Assembly: GCF_014645695.1 (NCBI RefSeq)
Contig: NZ_BMMF01000007.1
Location: 214,715-278,714 of the forward strand
Reading direction: 5' to 3'
DNA: 64,000 nucleotides
From: Salinarimonas ramus
GTDB lineage: Bacteria; Pseudomonadota; Alphaproteobacteria; Rhizobiales; Beijerinckiaceae
Shown here: piece by piece, positions 7,879 to 17,690 of the stretch
How the letters are laid out: each line of letters starts with the position of its first letter
Position numbering within the stretch: the stretch's first letter is position 1
Position numbers and translations under genes: made by a program
The notes under the pieces: generated by a model
The model's input: only the letters and a program-made list of their open reading frames with translations
Told to the model about the DNA's origin: nothing
Databases searched by the model: none

Positions 7879-10800
7879 ATGGTCGCGGGTTGGGCGGTCG
7901 TCGTCACGGCCCTCCTCTATCTCTCCCTGCTCTTCGCGGTCGCGCATTGGGGCGATCGCTCGGGCGCCTCGCTCGTCGCGGGGCGGGCGCGGCCGTGGGT
8001 CTACGCGCTCGCGCTCGCGGTCTACTGCACGTCCTGGACGTTCTACGGCTCTGTCGGCCTCGCCACGGGATCGGGCCTCGACTTCCTGATGATCTATGTC
8101 GGGCCGATCCTGGTCTTCGTCTTCGGGCACCGGGCGCTCGCGCGCATCGTGCGCATCGCCAAGGACCAGAACATCACCTCGGTGGCCGACTTCGTGGCCG
8201 CCCGCTACGGCAAGTCCGAGCGGGTCGCGGCGCTCGTGTGCCTCATCGCGGTGGTCGGCTCGCTGCCCTACATCGCGCTCCAGCTCAAGGCCGTCTCCTC
8301 CTCCCTCGACGTCTTCCTCGCGGCCGACGAGACGATGGCCTACGCCCGCACCACCTTCCCGCTGTTCGGCGATCTCGCCTTCATCGTGGCCGCCGTCCTC
8401 GCCTTCTTCGCGGTGGGCTTCGGCACGCGCCACGCGGACGCGACGGAGCACCAGGACGGGCTCGTGCTGGCCATCTCGCTCGAGAGCGTCGTGAAGCTCG
8501 TCGCCTTCCTGATGGTGGGCTTCTGGACCGTCGCCACCGTCTTCGGCGGCCTGCCCGGGCTGATCGAGCGGCTCGCGGCGCCGGAGGCGGGCCTCGTGCC
8601 CGTGGGCGACTTCCTCGGGCAGACGTCGAGCCCCGGCTACCTCGCGACGCTGGCGCTGCTCTCGGCCATCGCCATCGTCATGCTGCCGCGCCAGTTCCAC
8701 ATGGGCGTCGTCGAGAACCGCGAGCCCGACGACCTGCGCCGCGCGGCATGGCTGTTCCCGCTCTACCTCGTCCTCATCAACGTCTTCGTCGTGCCCATCG
8801 CCATCGCCGGCGCCGACGCGCTGGCGCCCGGGGCGGTCGACGCGGACATGACCGTGCTCGGCATCCCGCTCTCGCAGGGCGCGGGCGCGATGGCCCTCGT
8901 CGCCTTCATCGGCGGGCTCTCGGCGGCCACCGCCATGGTGATCGTCGAATCGGTGGCGCTCGCCATCATGATCTCGAACCACCTGGTCATCCCGCTCGTC
9001 CTGCGCCGCCGCGGCGCCTTCGCCGCCGCGCAGCCGGGCGAGCGCGGGGCGGTGCCGGACGATCTCGGCGGCTTCGTCCTCGTGGTGCGCCGCATCGCCA
9101 TCGTGGCGATGATCATGCTCGCCTACCTCTACTACCGCGCGGCGGGCGATGCGGCGCTCGCCGCGATCGGCCTCCTCGCCTTCGCGGCGCTCGCGCAGAT
9201 CGCGCCGGCCTTCATCGGCGGCCTCGTCTGGGGACGGGGCACCGCGGCGGGCGCGGCGGCGGGGCTGACGATCGGCTTCCTGGTGTGGGCCTACACGCTG
9301 ATGCTGCCCTCCATCGCCTGGCATTCGCCGATCGTGGACGATCTCCTGGCCTACGGCCTCTTCGGCATCGACAGCCTGCGCCCGACGAGCCTGTTCGGCT
9401 CGAGCCTGCCCGAGCTCACCCACGGCGTCGTCTGGAGCCTCGGGCTCAACGTCGCCGCCTACGTCCTCGTATCGCTGGCGCGGCCGATGACGGCGCTCGA
9501 ACGCCTCCAGGCCGCCGCCTACATGCCCGTCTCGGACGCGCCGGCGACGCCCTCCTTCCGCTTCTTCCGCGCGGTCGTCACGGTGGACGAGCTGCGCGCG
9601 TCGGTCGCGCGCTATCTCGGCGAGGAGCGGGCGAACCGCTCCTTCGAGGGCTTCGCCTCGGCCCGCGGCGCGCGGCTCGATTCGGGGGCGGAAGCCGACA
9701 TCCACCTCCTGCGCTATGCCGAGCACCTGCTCGCCTCGGCCATCGGGGCGGCCTCGGCGCGGCTCGCGCTGTCGCTCGTGCTCAAGCGCCGCAACGTGTC
9801 GACGGCGGATGCGCTGCGCCTCCTCGACGACGCGTCCGCCGCGATCCAGGCGAACCGCGACCTGCTCCAGCATGCTCTCGACCACGCGCGGCAGGGCATC
9901 ACCGTGCTCGATTCCGAGCTGCACATCCTGTGCTGGAACCGCGCTTTCGTCGATCTCTACGACCTCCCGCCGGAATTCGTGCGGGTCGGCGTCTCGCTCG
10001 ACGAGATCGTGCGCTTCAACGCCCAGCGCGGCTCCTACGGGCCCGGCGTGATGGAGCAGCAGATCGCCGCGCGCATCCATTCCTTCGTGCACGACACGGC
10101 GCCGGTGCGCCTGCGACTCTATCCGCAAGAGCGCGTCATCGAGATCCGCACGACGCCGCTGCCCGACGGCGGCTACGTCACCACCTATACCGACGTCACC
10201 GAGGCGGTGATCGCCGAGGAGGCGCGGGCGAGGAACGCCATCGAGCTCGAGCGGCGCGTGGCCGAGCGCACCGAGGAGCTCACGCGCCTCAACGAGGCGC
10301 TCACCCGCGCCAAGGCCGAGGCCGAGGAGGCGAACGCCTCGAAGACGCGCTTCCTCGCCGCCGCCTCCCACGACATCCTCCAGCCGCTCAACGCCGCGCG
10401 CCTCTACGCCACCTCCCTCGTCGAGCGCGACCGCGAGGGCGGCGACGCGACTTTGGCCGAGAACGTCGACGCCTCGCTCGACGCCGTGGAGGAGATCCTC
10501 ACGGCGCTCCTCGACATATCCCGCCTCGACACCGGCGCCATGAAGCCGCAATGGTCGAGCTTCCGCCTCGACGAGATGTTCCGCCAGCTCGCCCGCGAGT
10601 TCGAGCCCGTCGCCGCCGAAAAGGGGCTGCGCCTGCGCTTCGTCGTGCCCTCGCTGACCGTGCGCTCGGATCGGCGTCTCCTGCGCCGCCTGCTGCAGAA
10701 CCTGATCTCGAACGCGATCAAGTACACGCCCTCGGGCACGGTCCTCGTGGGCGCCAGGCGCCGTAACGGGCGGCTGCGGGTCGACGTGCTCGACACCGGG

Positions 10801-11439
10801 CTCGGCATTCCCCAGTCGAAGCAGCGCATCGTCTTCCGCGAGTTCCACCGCCTCGACCAGGGTGCGAAGGTGGCGCGCGGGCTCGGGCTCGGGCTGTCCA
10901 TCGTCGAGCGCATCGCGCGCGTGCTCGACCACAAGCTCGACCTCGCCTCCGAGAGCGGGCGCGGCTCGCGCTTCTCGGTGCTCCTGCCCGTCGTCGCTCC
11001 CCTGCCCGCGATGGCGCTGCCGGCGGAGGCGCCCGCCGCGCCGGCAATGCCGCTCGCGGGCCTGCGGGTGCTCGCCATCGACAACGAGCCGGCGATCCTG
11101 GAGGGCATGCGCACGCTTCTGGGCGGCTGGGGCTGCCGCATCACCGTCGCGGCCTCCCTCGACGAGGCGACGGAGCGCCTGCGCGCGGAGCCGAACGGGC
11201 CGGACGTCGTCATCGCCGACTACCATCTCGACGAGGGCACCGGCATCGAGGCCATCGTCGCCCTGCGCTGGAAGCTCGGCGACCTCCCCGCCATCCTGCT
11301 CACCGCCGACCGCACGCTGCCGGTGCGCGACGAGGCGGCGGAAAAGCACATCCACGTCCTCAACAAGCCGCTCAAGCCCGCGGCCCTGCGTGCCCTCCTC
11401 GCCCGCTGGCGCGCGGAGCGCCGCGCCGCCGCGGAATGA
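7879..11439 (+). CDS. hybrid sensor histidine kinase with sodium/solute-symporter input domain (NahK type)
   Basis: 1186 residues. Residues 1 to ~500 form a 12-13-helix sodium/solute symporter (SSS) module, beginning with a membrane segment and the CTSWTFYGSVG motif seen in the NahK/ErcS' family. A PAS domain is at ~665-780 and a coiled coil at ~790-820. HisKA has the phospho-acceptor in AAASHDILQPLNAARL (His ~831). HATPase has N-box NLISNAIKYTPSG (~941) and G-box GLGLGLSIV (~1001). A C-terminal receiver has Asp ~1114 in VIADYHLDEG and the Lys in NKPLKP. The protein therefore couples a transporter-like membrane sensor to phosphorelay, probably onward to an external Hpt or response regulator. 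Relatives control biofilm, ethanol oxidation or stress responses; the ligand is unknown. No cognate regulator is adjacent. Confidence 0.93.
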   Translation: MVAGWAVVVTALLYLSLLFAVAHWGDRSGASLVAGRARPWVYALALAVYCTSWTFYGSVGLATGSGLDFLMIYVGPILVFVFGHRALARIVRIAKDQNITSVADFVAARYGKSERVAALVCLIAVVGSLPYIALQLKAVSSSLDVFLAADETMAYARTTFPLFGDLAFIVAAVLAFFAVGFGTRHADATEHQDGLVLAISLESVVKLVAFLMVGFWTVATVFGGLPGLIERLAAPEAGLVPVGDFLGQTSSPGYLATLALLSAIAIVMLPRQFHMGVVENREPDDLRRAAWLFPLYLVLINVFVVPIAIAGADALAPGAVDADMTVLGIPLSQGAGAMALVAFIGGLSAATAMVIVESVALAIMISNHLVIPLVLRRRGAFAAAQPGERGAVPDDLGGFVLVVRRIAIVAMIMLAYLYYRAAGDAALAAIGLLAFAALAQIAPAFIGGLVWGRGTAAGAAAGLTIGFLVWAYTLMLPSIAWHSPIVDDLLAYGLFGIDSLRPTSLFGSSLPELTHGVVWSLGLNVAAYVLVSLARPMTALERLQAAAYMPVSDAPATPSFRFFRAVVTVDELRASVARYLGEERANRSFEGFASARGARLDSGAEADIHLLRYAEHLLASAIGAASARLALSLVLKRRNVSTADALRLLDDASAAIQANRDLLQHALDHARQGITVLDSELHILCWNRAFVDLYDLPPEFVRVGVSLDEIVRFNAQRGSYGPGVMEQQIAARIHSFVHDTAPVRLRLYPQERVIEIRTTPLPDGGYVTTYTDVTEAVIAEEARARNAIELERRVAERTEELTRLNEALTRAKAEAEEANASKTRFLAAASHDILQPLNAARLYATSLVERDREGGDATLAENVDASLDAVEEILTALLDISRLDTGAMKPQWSSFRLDEMFRQLAREFEPVAAEKGLRLRFVVPSLTVRSDRRLLRRLLQNLISNAIKYTPSGTVLVGARRRNGRLRVDVLDTGLGIPQSKQRIVFREFHRLDQGAKVARGLGLGLSIVERIARVLDHKLDLASESGRGSRFSVLLPVVAPLPAMALPAEAPAAPAMPLAGLRVLAIDNEPAILEGMRTLLGGWGCRITVAASLDEATERLRAEPNGPDVVIADYHLDEGTGIEAIVALRWKLGDLPAILLTADRTLPVRDEAAEKHIHVLNKPLKPAALRALLARWRAERRAAAE

Positions 11440-11517
11440 CGGGGGCGGGTGGGCCGGCAGCGGGCCGTGCGGCGACCGGCTTCGGACCCCACCCCTTGCT
11501 CGCTTCGCGCGCTTTTC

Positions 11518-11536
11518 CCCTCCCCTTCAGGGAGGG
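11518..11536. repeat. G/C-rich inverted repeat between convergent genes
   Basis: CCCTCCC (11518-11524) pairs with GGGAGGG (11530-11536) around a 5-base loop, in the 112-base gap between the convergent hybrid kinase gene and the trypsin-like protease gene. No T-tract follows on either strand, so a role as a simple intrinsic terminator is doubtful. The sequence style resembles the dispersed intergenic elements at 20375 and 22799. Confidence 0.35.
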
Positions 11537-11551
11537 ACCGGGGCGCGCCCG

Positions 11552-12667
11552 TCACAACCGGCTGGAGACGTCCTGCGTCTCCACCACCACCTCCGTCGGC
11601 TCGCCGTTGCGCAGGATCAGCAGGCGCACGCTCTCGCCGATGCCGACGTCGCCGAGCGCGCGGGTGAGGTCGGGAAAGCTCGTCACGCGTTCGCCGTCCA
11701 CCGCCAGGATGATGTCGCCGATCGTGCCGGTCTGCATGTCGATGCCGCGCAGGCCCGCCGCCTCCGCCGGCGAGCCGCGCACGACGCGCAGGACCACCAC
11801 GCCCTCGATGCCCAGCCGCCGCGAGATCGCGTCCTCGCCCACGACGACGCCGATGCCGGGCGTGGGCACCGTGCCATTGCGGATGAGCTCGGGCACCACC
11901 TCGTTGACCACGTCGATGGGCACGGCGAAACCGATGCCCGCGGAGGCGCCGGACGGCGAGAAGATCGCCGTGTTGACGCCGATCACCCGCGCGGCGGAAT
12001 CGAGCAGCGGCCCGCCGGAATTGCCGGGATTGATGGCGGCGTCGGTCTGGATGACGTCGGCGATCTCGCGCCCGCGCCCCGTGGGCAGCGTGCGCTGGAG
12101 CGCGGAGATGACGCCGGTCGTCAGCGTCTGGTCGAGGCCGAAGGGGTTGCCGATGGCATACGTCCATTGCCCCACGACGAGATCGTCCGAGGAGCCCACC
12201 GGGAGCGGCGGCGGGATGCGCGTGGGGCGGGCGAGCTGGAGGACGGCGATGTCGACGTTGGGCGCGCGCCCGACGATGCTCGCGGGCACGATCTCCCCGT
12301 CGGCGAGGCGCACCGACACCGCCTGCGCGCCGGCGATGACGTGGTTGTTGGTGACGACGTGCCCGGCCTCGTCCCACAGGAAGCCCGAGCCGGACTGCAC
12401 GCCCCCTCCACGTCCGCCGAGACCTCCGCCGCCGCCCAGCCCCTGAATGGCCGCCGGTCCCTGGCCGAAGACGTGCACGACCGAGGGCGAGGCCTGCTCG
12501 AACACCTCCACCGCGTTCATCTCCGCGGCGCCGAGCCCCTCGCGCACGGCGACGGGCCGCGGCTCGTCGGCGGCGAAGATGAGGCGCACGAGATACGGCT
12601 CGGCCACGTACAGCGCGAAGAGGCCGAGAAGCGCACCGACGGCGATGCGAAAGAAGGCGGAGGTCAC
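11552..12667 (-). CDS. DegP-like trypsin-fold serine protease with PDZ domain
   Basis: A 371-residue membrane-anchored protease of the DegP/HtrA/DegS group. A hydrophobic anchor occupies residues ~4-22. The triad is H109 (VTNNHVIAG), D139 (NVDIAVLQL) and S217 (NPGNSGGPLL), followed by GIGFAVPID and one PDZ domain (~275-365). A single PDZ and an uncleaved anchor suit a DegS-type periplasmic sensor or quality-control protease. A Gly-rich loop (residues ~77-90) precedes the catalytic domain. The start chosen is GTG at 12667, with AGGAG six bases upstream; the longer open frame upstream of it is Arg/Ala-rich and not protease-like. It is transcribed in the same direction as the decarboxylase operon, 128 bases downstream of it. 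Confidence 0.9.
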   Translation of the reverse strand: MTSAFFRIAVGALLGLFALYVAEPYLVRLIFAADEPRPVAVREGLGAAEMNAVEVFEQASPSVVHVFGQGPAAIQGLGGGGGLGGRGGGVQSGSGFLWDEAGHVVTNNHVIAGAQAVSVRLADGEIVPASIVGRAPNVDIAVLQLARPTRIPPPLPVGSSDDLVVGQWTYAIGNPFGLDQTLTTGVISALQRTLPTGRGREIADVIQTDAAINPGNSGGPLLDSAARVIGVNTAIFSPSGASAGIGFAVPIDVVNEVVPELIRNGTVPTPGIGVVVGEDAISRRLGIEGVVVLRVVRGSPAEAAGLRGIDMQTGTIGDIILAVDGERVTSFPDLTRALGDVGIGESVRLLILRNGEPTEVVVETQDVSSRL

Positions 12668-12795
12668 GGAGGCTCCTGCAGGGGGACGGCCCGCAGGGCG
12701 GGCGGGCGACGCACGGGGGAGGAACGCGGCAGTGGCGGCGACGGTTCGACCGGCAGTGGGCGTGCTCTCGGCGCAGTCGTGTGAGGCGACCGATT

Positions 12796-14979
12796 TCAGG
12801 CGTCCTCCGACAGCACGTGGACGTGGAGCCGCTTGCGTCCCGAGGCGTCGTCCACGGTATGCACGCCATGATAGAAGGGGGCGAAGTCCGGCGCTTCGTC
12901 GAGCAAGCGCTCGATCGCCTCGAAGAAGCGATGCACCGGTCCGTCCCAGACCTCCCCCGGCGCGATGCAGAAGATTCCCGGCGGATACGGCAGCGCGCCC
13001 TCCGCGGCGATCCGACCTGCGGCCTCCGCGATGGGGACGCGCTCGTACGCTCCTCTCACGAAGCGGTAGTGCGCATCCTGAACGCTGATACGCGCGCGCG
13101 GCAGGAACCGCGCCCGGAACATGTCGGCGAGGAGACCGGCCAAGCCCTCCTCGACGTAGAGCGCGTCGATCCGCCGGCAGAGATCCGCCAGGCCGCACGC
13201 GTAGCGTGCGGGATCGCCGGCGTGGAGCCCCGGCAGGACGAGGCTCACGGGATCGTTGGCGCAATGATGCGCCTCGAAGCGGACGAGCGCATCGACGAGC
13301 CGTTCCAGGTCCTCAGGCCGCGTTGCGGGCGTGAGCAGGAAGACGAGCGAGTAGAGGTCGCTCTTCTCCGGGACGAGCCCCTGCTCCCTCAGATAGGCCG
13401 CGACGATGCCGGCGGGCAGCCGCGGCCGTTCGACGCCTGCCGAAGGATGCGTATCGGCGGTCACCACCAGGAGCTTGCATGGATCGAGGCGCTGGACGGC
13501 GCCGTCGTAGCCGTCGAACCCGTGCCAGCGCGCGCCGACCTCGAACTCGAAGAAGCGGCGATCCGTGGCGATCTGCGCCGTGTCATGGTCCTGCCAGGCG
13601 CGCTCGCCCACCGTCGACGGCACGAACGGGCGCATGAGCCGGCAACGCTGGAGAATCCGTTTGCGGATCTCGATCCCGGTCTCCACCACCTCCGCCCACA
13701 TCTGCGGGCCGATCGCGCCGTGCAGGCGCGCATTGACGTCGAGGGAGGCGAAGAGCGGATAGAACGGGCTCGTCGTGCCGTGCATCTTCAGCGCCGCATC
13801 GAAGGCAGCCTCGCCGTGCTTGTGCGTGCGCTCGCCGAGGTGGCGATCGCGGACGTGGATCTGCGACGTCTGCGAGAAGCCGGACATCTGCTTGTGGACG
13901 GATTGCGTCACGACGACGCCGGGCGCGCCGGGGCGAAGCTCCATGCGCAGCGGAGATGCGCGCTCGAGGAGCGGGATGAACTGCTCGTAGCCGACCCAGG
14001 CCGAGTCGAAGAGGACGTACTCGCACAGGTGCCCTATCCGTGAGACGATCTCATGAACATCGTAGATCGTGCCGTCCCAGGTCCCCAGCTGGAAAGCGGC
14101 CAGCCGGAACGGGCGCTCGGCCGCGGCGCGCTCGGGGTCGATCGCACGCAATCTGTCGCGAACGTAGCTCTCGTCGAAGCATCGGGATGGCACGCCTCCG
14201 ATCAGGCCGAAGGAATTGCGCGTCGTTTCGAGGTAGACCGGCCGCGCGCCGGCCATCGCGAGCACGCCGTTGTAGATGGATTTGTGGTTGTTCCGATCGA
14301 AGAGGACGTAATCGCCAGGAGCCAGCAGAGCCGTGGCGACGATCTTGTTCGCCGTCAACGTCCCGTTGAGCACGAAGTACGTGCGGTCCGCACCGAAGAC
14401 GCGCGCCGCGTGGGCCTCCGCCTCCGCGGGCGGCCCTTCCCTCCCGGTCATGTCGCCGAGCATGGGATCCGCGTGAGGCACGTCGAGCGCGAACAGGTTT
14501 CGCCCGACGATCTCGACGAAGCGACGCCCGACGGGGTGCCGCTCCAGGAAGTGCGAGCCCTGGTGGCCGGGGCAAGCGAATGTCGTGTTCCGGCGGGCGA
14601 CGTAGCCGAGGAGCGCGGAGAGAAAAGGCGGCAGCTTCTCGTCCTCGAACCGCCGCGCCAACGTCTCGACGACACGGCCTATCTGCTCGGGTCGCATGCC
14701 GGCAGGGTCTATCGCCACGAAGGATCCATCCGCTTCGTCGGGCGGCCGGTCGCAGGCCTGGAGCAGAACCACCGGCACGTTCGGCTGCGAGAGGCGCGAT
14801 CGCGCGAGAGCCGCCTCGAGAGATGCGAGGGATGCCACGACGTAGGCGGACACGGTCGCGTCCGCGGACGAGGTCTCGAGCGGCAGCAGCGGTCGAACGG
14901 TGGCGATCGCTTGGGCCGCGGCGCGATCGACCGCGATGGGTTCGATCCGGGCGTGGGAGGGCGTCGCGTCAGGCCTCAT
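12796..14979 (-). CDS. Orn/Lys/Arg decarboxylase family protein, SpeC-like active site
   Basis: A 727-residue fold-type I PLP enzyme. The Schiff-base lysine (~K362) lies in TQSVHKQMSGFSQTSQIH. This is the ornithine decarboxylase (SpeC/SpeF) version of the motif, not the lysine decarboxylase version. Also visible are CPGHQGSHFL, NGTLTANKIV, DRNNHKSIYNG, DSAWVGYEQF and a typical C-terminal domain; the length matches biosynthetic/inducible decarboxylases. The N-terminal ~130 residues (wing domain) look divergent. It likely decarboxylates ornithine or a related cationic amino acid to a diamine. It overlaps the MFS gene by 11 bases and is the last gene of a radical SAM-MFS-decarboxylase operon, so the diamine may feed a specialised product rather than general polyamine synthesis. 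Confidence 0.85.
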   Translation of the reverse strand: MRPDATPSHARIEPIAVDRAAAQAIATVRPLLPLETSSADATVSAYVVASLASLEAALARSRLSQPNVPVVLLQACDRPPDEADGSFVAIDPAGMRPEQIGRVVETLARRFEDEKLPPFLSALLGYVARRNTTFACPGHQGSHFLERHPVGRRFVEIVGRNLFALDVPHADPMLGDMTGREGPPAEAEAHAARVFGADRTYFVLNGTLTANKIVATALLAPGDYVLFDRNNHKSIYNGVLAMAGARPVYLETTRNSFGLIGGVPSRCFDESYVRDRLRAIDPERAAAERPFRLAAFQLGTWDGTIYDVHEIVSRIGHLCEYVLFDSAWVGYEQFIPLLERASPLRMELRPGAPGVVVTQSVHKQMSGFSQTSQIHVRDRHLGERTHKHGEAAFDAALKMHGTTSPFYPLFASLDVNARLHGAIGPQMWAEVVETGIEIRKRILQRCRLMRPFVPSTVGERAWQDHDTAQIATDRRFFEFEVGARWHGFDGYDGAVQRLDPCKLLVVTADTHPSAGVERPRLPAGIVAAYLREQGLVPEKSDLYSLVFLLTPATRPEDLERLVDALVRFEAHHCANDPVSLVLPGLHAGDPARYACGLADLCRRIDALYVEEGLAGLLADMFRARFLPRARISVQDAHYRFVRGAYERVPIAEAAGRIAAEGALPYPPGIFCIAPGEVWDGPVHRFFEAIERLLDEAPDFAPFYHGVHTVDDASGRKRLHVHVLSEDA

Positions 14980-16234
14980 GGCTGATCTTCTTGGGCGGCA
15001 GCTTGCCGAGAACCGCGGCCGCAGCGAGCGCGATGGACGCGGCCATCGCGTGGAACGAGGCCGCACCGACGACGAACGCGAAGGCTCCCGCGACGAGCCC
15101 CGACACGGCATCGCCGGTATTCGCCACGGCCGCGTACAGACCGAAGTTGCGACCGACCTCCTCCTCTTCGGAAAGCAGCTGAATGCTCGTCATGATCGTA
15201 ATGTCGACCATGGCGCCCGCGAAGCCCAAGGCGAGGAGGACGCACGCCGTCAGGTAGAGGTCGACGCTCATGGCGAGAGCGGCGCCGAGGAAGAGCACGC
15301 CGTACGCCATCCAGGCCTTCATCAGCACCGCGGTGGTCGGATCGGCCACGACGCGGGTGTAGAGAAGACCTCCGCACACGGTGCCGACGGCGATGATCGC
15401 AGACGCGTATCCGACGTAGGATTCGACCCCGTAGGTGCTCAGGACGGCCGCCGGGAACACGTAGCGAAGCACGGCGGAGGCGAACATCGCGCACACGGTC
15501 GTACCGATGATGACCGCGAAGAGCTCCGCATTCTTGCGCCGCAGGTTCACGGCGGTTGAGCGGATCTGCCTGAACGTCTCGACGAGCCCCACGCGGTCGG
15601 CGCTCTGCCGCGGGACGTGAGGGAGGAAGAGGAGGCTGATCATCGACAGGGCGAACAGCCCGGCGACGACGGCGAGGACGATCTCCCGGTCGAGCAGGGA
15701 GATGAGCGCGGCGGCCAGCAACGGCCCGAGGATGGACGACGTGTCCTCGAAGACCTGCACCGAGCTGTTGCCTTTGGGAATGTCGTTCCGTGCGACGAGG
15801 ATCGGGATCGAGGCTCGGAAGCTCGGCTGATAGATGCTGTCGCCGACGGTGATCAGCATCGCCAGCCCGACGAGGACGTACACGTCGAGGAGATTTGCTT
15901 CGGCGAGGAAGTAGAGCAGAAAGAGGACACCGGCTCGGAAGCCGTCGCTGCCGATCATCACCAGCTTCTTGGAAGCCGCGTCCGCGATCGCCCCGCCGAT
16001 CGGAGCCACGAACAAGTACGGGATCAGACGAAAGAAATAGACGAGGCCGATCTCGGCGATGTCGTAGTCCAGGAGCTCGATCGTGATGATCGCGAAGACG
16101 ACCTCGAAAGCGAACTCGCCGGTCTTGCCGAAGAGGGTCGATGCCCACAACGGGCGCATCGCACGGTTGAATGTATCCCGTCTCACGCTGGCTCTCCACA
16201 TGGTATCGCGAAGCAACCAAGAATAGAGCGGCAT
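14969..16234 (-). CDS. MFS transporter (putative exporter of the operon product)
   Basis: A 421-residue protein with 12 predicted membrane helices, of the MFS_3/EntS-like drug and siderophore exporter type. It has PIGGAIADAASKKLVMIGSD after helix 2 and the long central loop RQIRSTAVNLRRKNAEL. The ATG at 16234 has GGAG ten bases upstream. It begins 28 bases after the radical SAM gene ends and overlaps the decarboxylase start, so all three are translated from one message. Base composition is less GC-rich than the flanking backbone. Context suggests it exports, or gives resistance to, a small molecule made by its two neighbours. Confidence 0.85.
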   Translation of the reverse strand: MPLYSWLLRDTMWRASVRRDTFNRAMRPLWASTLFGKTGEFAFEVVFAIITIELLDYDIAEIGLVYFFRLIPYLFVAPIGGAIADAASKKLVMIGSDGFRAGVLFLLYFLAEANLLDVYVLVGLAMLITVGDSIYQPSFRASIPILVARNDIPKGNSSVQVFEDTSSILGPLLAAALISLLDREIVLAVVAGLFALSMISLLFLPHVPRQSADRVGLVETFRQIRSTAVNLRRKNAELFAVIIGTTVCAMFASAVLRYVFPAAVLSTYGVESYVGYASAIIAVGTVCGGLLYTRVVADPTTAVLMKAWMAYGVLFLGAALAMSVDLYLTACVLLALGFAGAMVDITIMTSIQLLSEEEEVGRNFGLYAAVANTGDAVSGLVAGAFAFVVGAASFHAMAASIALAAAAVLGKLPPKKISHEA

Positions 16235-16262
16235 GTCCGCACCGCTCCAATTGTAGATTATC

Positions 16263-17690
16263 TTACTGAAAGACAACCTGCTCGGCAGTAACACGACGAC
16301 CAGGCTGACGCAAGCTCTGCATGATGAGCGCATCGAGTATCGACTTCTGGGATGGTGGCATGGCATAGTACATCATATTGACGTACCATTCCCATCCATC
16401 CATGGTCAGCTCGTACCGAGCGCCTCGATCGACGACGAGCCCGGCCTCGATGAACTGTCCCAAGGCATCGAGGCAGTGCGTCGGCATCTCGTCCCAGCGC
16501 ACGCGATCCTTCTCCAGGAAGCCGTGATACGGAAGGCGCGTGACGAGAGGACGAGACGCATCGATTTCCGGCCCGTGACGGCTCACCTGCGTGCCCGTTC
16601 CGCCATCGCGTTCGAGCATGTCCTCGATGTAGCGACCGCGATTGTTGGTGTTCGACAGTGTGAGCCGCGGGAGGATCGAAATGGCGTTGACGCCGAAGCC
16701 CACCACCGCCGTGTCGGCATGCCCATAGACGTGGTTGTGGTACTCGAAAGTGTAGGATTCCGAGACGATCGGGTTGAGCGCGAGCTGATGCTCGTCGGCA
16801 CGCACGTATCCATGCCCGTTGTGCGGGAGGTATCCGTTCTCCCACATCCGGCGGCGCAGGAGGCGATTCATCTCGAAGCGCTTGTTCGCGGACGTCGGCT
16901 CCATCCCCGCGGCGATGAGCTTCCCGTGCAGCTTCACCTGAGTGACCACATTGTCGATCGGGTAGACGTCCACCAGGTCGCCGATACGCGTCGCTTCGTC
17001 GAGGTCGGCCATGAAATCATCGATCGTATGGCCGTCCATCGCGTAGAGAATATCGAACGAGGTCCGCGGGAGGATCGACCGGAACAGCTCGTTCGCCGTG
17101 TAGATCTGATCCAGCGATGCGGTCAGATCGAACATGTCACGCCAATACGGATTGAACGTCTGCAAGCCGTAGCGCGCGTTCGTGACGCCTATCTCTCGGA
17201 GGGCTAGGACCTTGTCTCGCGTCACGCTCTTCACTTCGCATTCGAACGAGAACTCGCGCAGCCGCGACAGGTCGAACGTCGCCTTCAACTTGTCGCCGAA
17301 GCGCAAGATCTCGTCAGCGGTCAGGAGCGAAGGCGTTCCTCCACCAACGAAGATCGACCGGACCGGGAGAGCATGAAGTGGAAAGACTCGGGACTTCTGC
17401 TCGATCTCGGACAGCAGCGCATCGAGATAGCGGGGGATGATCTCGCGATCTGCGAACTTACCGCGCGTGAACGGGCAAAAATTGCAGATCGTCTCGCAGA
17501 ACGGAAAGTGGAAATACAAGGCGGCACTGCCGATCTCGGCAATGTCGACCTCGCGCATCGCCTCGATCGGATTGGATTGAGCCTCTTCCGAGCTCCCGTC
17601 CCACTGCATCGGATAGTAGATGTTGAAGACAGGCACCTGTCGATCGAACGCGTAACCCGGAAGGGACGGCGGCTTCAGCGTGAGCTTCAT
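16263..17690 (-). CDS. HemN/HemW-like radical SAM protein
   Basis: 475 residues. The radical SAM cluster motif CxxxCxxC is C65, C69, C72 (FPFCETICNFC), preceded by ALYFHFPF as in the HemN/HemW class. It is followed by the SAM-binding GGGTPSLL and by FECEVKSVTRDKV and ARYGLQTFNPYWRDM, the family's structural motifs. A C-terminal ~100-residue domain follows. HemN-like enzymes include oxygen-independent coproporphyrinogen oxidase, the HemW haem chaperone, anaerobilin synthase and several natural-product methylases or cyclopropanases. The operon partners (MFS exporter, SpeC-like decarboxylase) argue against a haem-biosynthesis role. The ATG at 17690 has GGGAGAG upstream. It is the first gene of the operon, after an AT-rich upstream region. 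Confidence 0.85.
   Translation of the reverse strand: MKLTLKPPSLPGYAFDRQVPVFNIYYPMQWDGSSEEAQSNPIEAMREVDIAEIGSAALYFHFPFCETICNFCPFTRGKFADREIIPRYLDALLSEIEQKSRVFPLHALPVRSIFVGGGTPSLLTADEILRFGDKLKATFDLSRLREFSFECEVKSVTRDKVLALREIGVTNARYGLQTFNPYWRDMFDLTASLDQIYTANELFRSILPRTSFDILYAMDGHTIDDFMADLDEATRIGDLVDVYPIDNVVTQVKLHGKLIAAGMEPTSANKRFEMNRLLRRRMWENGYLPHNGHGYVRADEHQLALNPIVSESYTFEYHNHVYGHADTAVVGFGVNAISILPRLTLSNTNNRGRYIEDMLERDGGTGTQVSRHGPEIDASRPLVTRLPYHGFLEKDRVRWDEMPTHCLDALGQFIEAGLVVDRGARYELTMDGWEWYVNMMYYAMPPSQKSILDALIMQSLRQPGRRVTAEQVVFQ

Noticed and set aside
7837..11355. 1172-codon open frame on the minus strand
   Set aside because: Antisense to the hybrid kinase gene; Arg/Glu/His-rich translation without domains, a typical GC-rich shadow frame.
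11461..11551. intrinsic terminator between the hybrid kinase and the protease gene
   Set aside because: Stem present, but no T-run on either strand.
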